A stretch of DNA of 64,000 nucleotides from Engraulis encrasicolus (Eukaryota > Chordata > Actinopteri > Clupeiformes > Engraulidae), in the NCBI RefSeq assembly GCF_034702125.1, contig NC_085860.1, forward strand, positions 51,030,936-51,094,935. The letters are read 5' to 3'. Both the position numbers and the translations under genes were made by a program. The notes under the pieces are model-generated. The model saw only the letters and a list, made by a program, of their open reading frames with translations. It searched no databases and was not told where the DNA came from. Below, piece after piece: positions 38,701 through 41,700 of the stretch. Each line of letters starts with the position of its first letter. The stretch's first letter is position 1.

Positions 38701-41700
38701 TGTCCTGTCATGAATAATAATGATAAATAAATGCATAAAAGTCCAAAACGTGTCTTTCAAAAAAAAACCAAAAAAAACTGTCTTACATAATGCATTTTGA
38801 GAATCCTCACATGGACTATCTCATCATGGCAGGTCAGAAAACGTGACTGTAGACGAAGAGCTGCCGAAGAATTCGCCTGTGCCTCCCAGCACCCATGAAG
38901 TCCTGGCCCAAGGAGTCAGTGGAGAGATGCTCCCTTCTCCTGGTCTGCAGACGCCAGTTGAACTTCCCATGAATAACACACCACCGTCTCACATCAGCAC
39001 CCATGATGGCTACCAAGCAGTTATGGCCCAAGGAGTGAATGGAGAGATCCTCCCTTCTCCTGGTCTGCAGACGCCAGTTGAACTTCCCACGAATAACGCA
39101 CCACCGTCTCACAACACCCATGTTGGCTACCAAGCAGTGAATGGAGAGATGCTCCCTTCTCCTCCTGGACTGCTGCAGACGCCAGTTGAACTTCCCATGA
39201 ATAACACACCACCGTCTCACAGCAGCCATGATGGCTACCAAGCAGTGAATGGAGAGATCCTTCATTCTCCAGCCCTGCACATACCAGCTGAAGCCCCCAG
39301 CCCCCATGTTGGCTACCAAGCAGTGAATGGAGACATCCTTAATCATTCTCCAGGTCTGCACATACCAGCTGAAGCCCACAGCAGTACTGAGCTACCCCCA
39401 GCTGATGGTGATGCCCTCAGCCTCAGGGCCATGCAGGCTGCTTGCCTTGCTGGAGGCCTTGCAGCAGCACCATCTAGTGGACAGATTGATATGGCGCCCT
39501 TGAGGTGAGTTTCTGCAAAACATACTGTATGTTTGCTATCAAATGCATGTCTGTGGAAAATGTACAAGACTATTCCAGTCGACAACACTATTCCAGTTAA
39601 GAACCACTGACTTGACACAGTAACACGATATATTTTTTCTGATGACGCAATGATTTGGGATTGTGTAGTGTAGTTTCTGCACAGGTGTGGGGATTGTTCA
39701 ACTTTTACGATACAATAAGAAAAGTTTTGTTTGCTCACTGTGTGCAGGCAAGAGGAAATCGATGGATATTTACCCCAAAGCTGTCTGTCTTCGGTCGGTG
39801 CCCCATGCGTGATCGGTAGGTGACCTTGTGTAACTCCCACGTGTCTGTGCATGCCACTTTGTGGATTGCTTTGTATTGACTTTTGTCAAGTCTAACTTAT
39901 GTACTCCACTACAACAGATGGACCAGTCGCAATTCCCACTGCAATGGAACCCACTGCAATAGTTGAACCAGTCGCAATTCCCACTGCGATAGCTGAACCA
40001 GTCGCCAGTCCCACTACAATGGCTGAACCAGTCGCTAGTGCCACTGCCATAGCTGAACCCGTCACAAGCCCCAATGTCACGGCAATGACTGCCCTTGGAT
40101 TCAGCAGTTCAAGGTGAATCATTTTTCTCTTTGGAACACATTCTTTGGAACTTAACAAACTTATGATGAGAACTAGAGATGAGAACTTGCTTTGTTCTGG
40201 ATTTGACTGCATGCTCTGATGTTGTTTTTCTCTGAATGTTGCCATTCACAGTATGTTGGTGAATTCAGTGTGTGGAAAAGACAGGAGCTTGAAAATAAAA
40301 ACTCTTTTGACTGTGCGTGCGTGTGCATGCGCGTGTGCGCGTACGTGTGTGTGTGCGTGTGCGTGCGTGCGTGTAGTCGGCAGCCTCAGGTGAGGTGGTT
40401 CCAGAGGCAGGACGTCGTCATCCTGCGAGTCAAACTCACAAGCCCTGTGATGCAAACCTGCCACTTCTTCAGCGATGGTGTGGTGTACAGGTCAGTATTG
40501 TGACTCTCACCAAAGCCCATAAAAGCACTTCAGCCACAACAGTACTGTATGTTTACCATGACTGAGGCCTGTATTTTAGCATGTTACAATCTTAGTTTTT
40601 TTTTCTGCTACTTTCCTTTTCTACTACAGGCAAAATGCATTGCATTGCCATGAAAGTCTTTTAGCAAAGAGAACACATCAGTGCGATCCTTGTCAATTGA
40701 GAGTGCAATTATGTGAGCACAATGATGCCATGTGTGTAGCGAAGGAGAGTAGAGTTGCCCAGCTGGGACTTGAACCCAGACCTTCTGGAGTAGTAAACTG
40801 GGGCTCTGACCGCTACTCCAAAGAGGCCAGGCTCGTTGGCATGTTAGTCAGAACACACCCACAACCCTAGTGATGGTCACTCCATCACAATGTGGGTATA
40901 TGAGTTGACCCTCGAAGTATGCCAAAAACCTGGCCAAGTAATAATCCAGGTTAAGTTAACCCTGAGGTGGTGGTAACTCCTCTAATGCAAGATCTTGGAG
41001 TCCTTCATTTCTTACCTGAATGACACCTGTGGTGTGGGCCATCTATTAGCAGATTTACCTCTTACTGCAGGTTAACTCTGCCAAGTTCAGGGTTCCCACT
41101 GGTGCTTGAATTCCTTGAAAATGCTTGAATTTAAATTAAGCGTTTTCAAGGTTGTGAAAATGCTTCAATGTTTGGTGAAGTGCTTGAAAATACTTGAACT
41201 TTTTGTCAAGTCAAACTCAGTAAGCCAAATAATAGAAATAAATTGTTCAGGTACATCAGAAATCTGAGGGTGTGAGATGTCAGATGGGATTTGCCATTCA
41301 ACACTGTAAAATTGATTAGAATGCAGGAAATTGCATCTTAAGAACACTAAAATTTCTGGGGTAGGACCTCCACACCCCCTTCCCGCGACCTATTTAAAGT
41401 TGCTGGAAAAATGAAAATTTGGCACTTGAAGGTCTTGAAAAGTGCTTGAATTTGATCATGAAAAAGGTGTGGGAACACTGCAAGTTTGACCATGTTCTTG
41501 GAATACCGCCCCTGTTATGTGGTTGTGTTAACTGGGGCCTATTCTACGAAGCTGGTTCAGTAGTAAACCAGGTTAAGTTAAGAGGTAAATCATCTAATAG
41601 AGGAGCCTGGAGTCCTCATTTTCTTGAGAACATGAAGACTCCAGCCTCTTCTATTAGATCAGGGCTATTCAAATGGCGGCCCTGGGGCCAGATGCGGCCC

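Noticed and set aside
38833..39380. Regularly spaced direct repeats that could suggest a CRISPR-like array
   Set aside because: Units are coding, in frame, contiguous and diverged, inside a spliced exon of a vertebrate gene; no spacers or cas genes.
40733..40830. Possible tRNA on the minus strand
   Set aside because: Box B is good but the acceptor and anticodon arms do not pair well and a second copy exists at 14440-14590 with the same downstream sequence.
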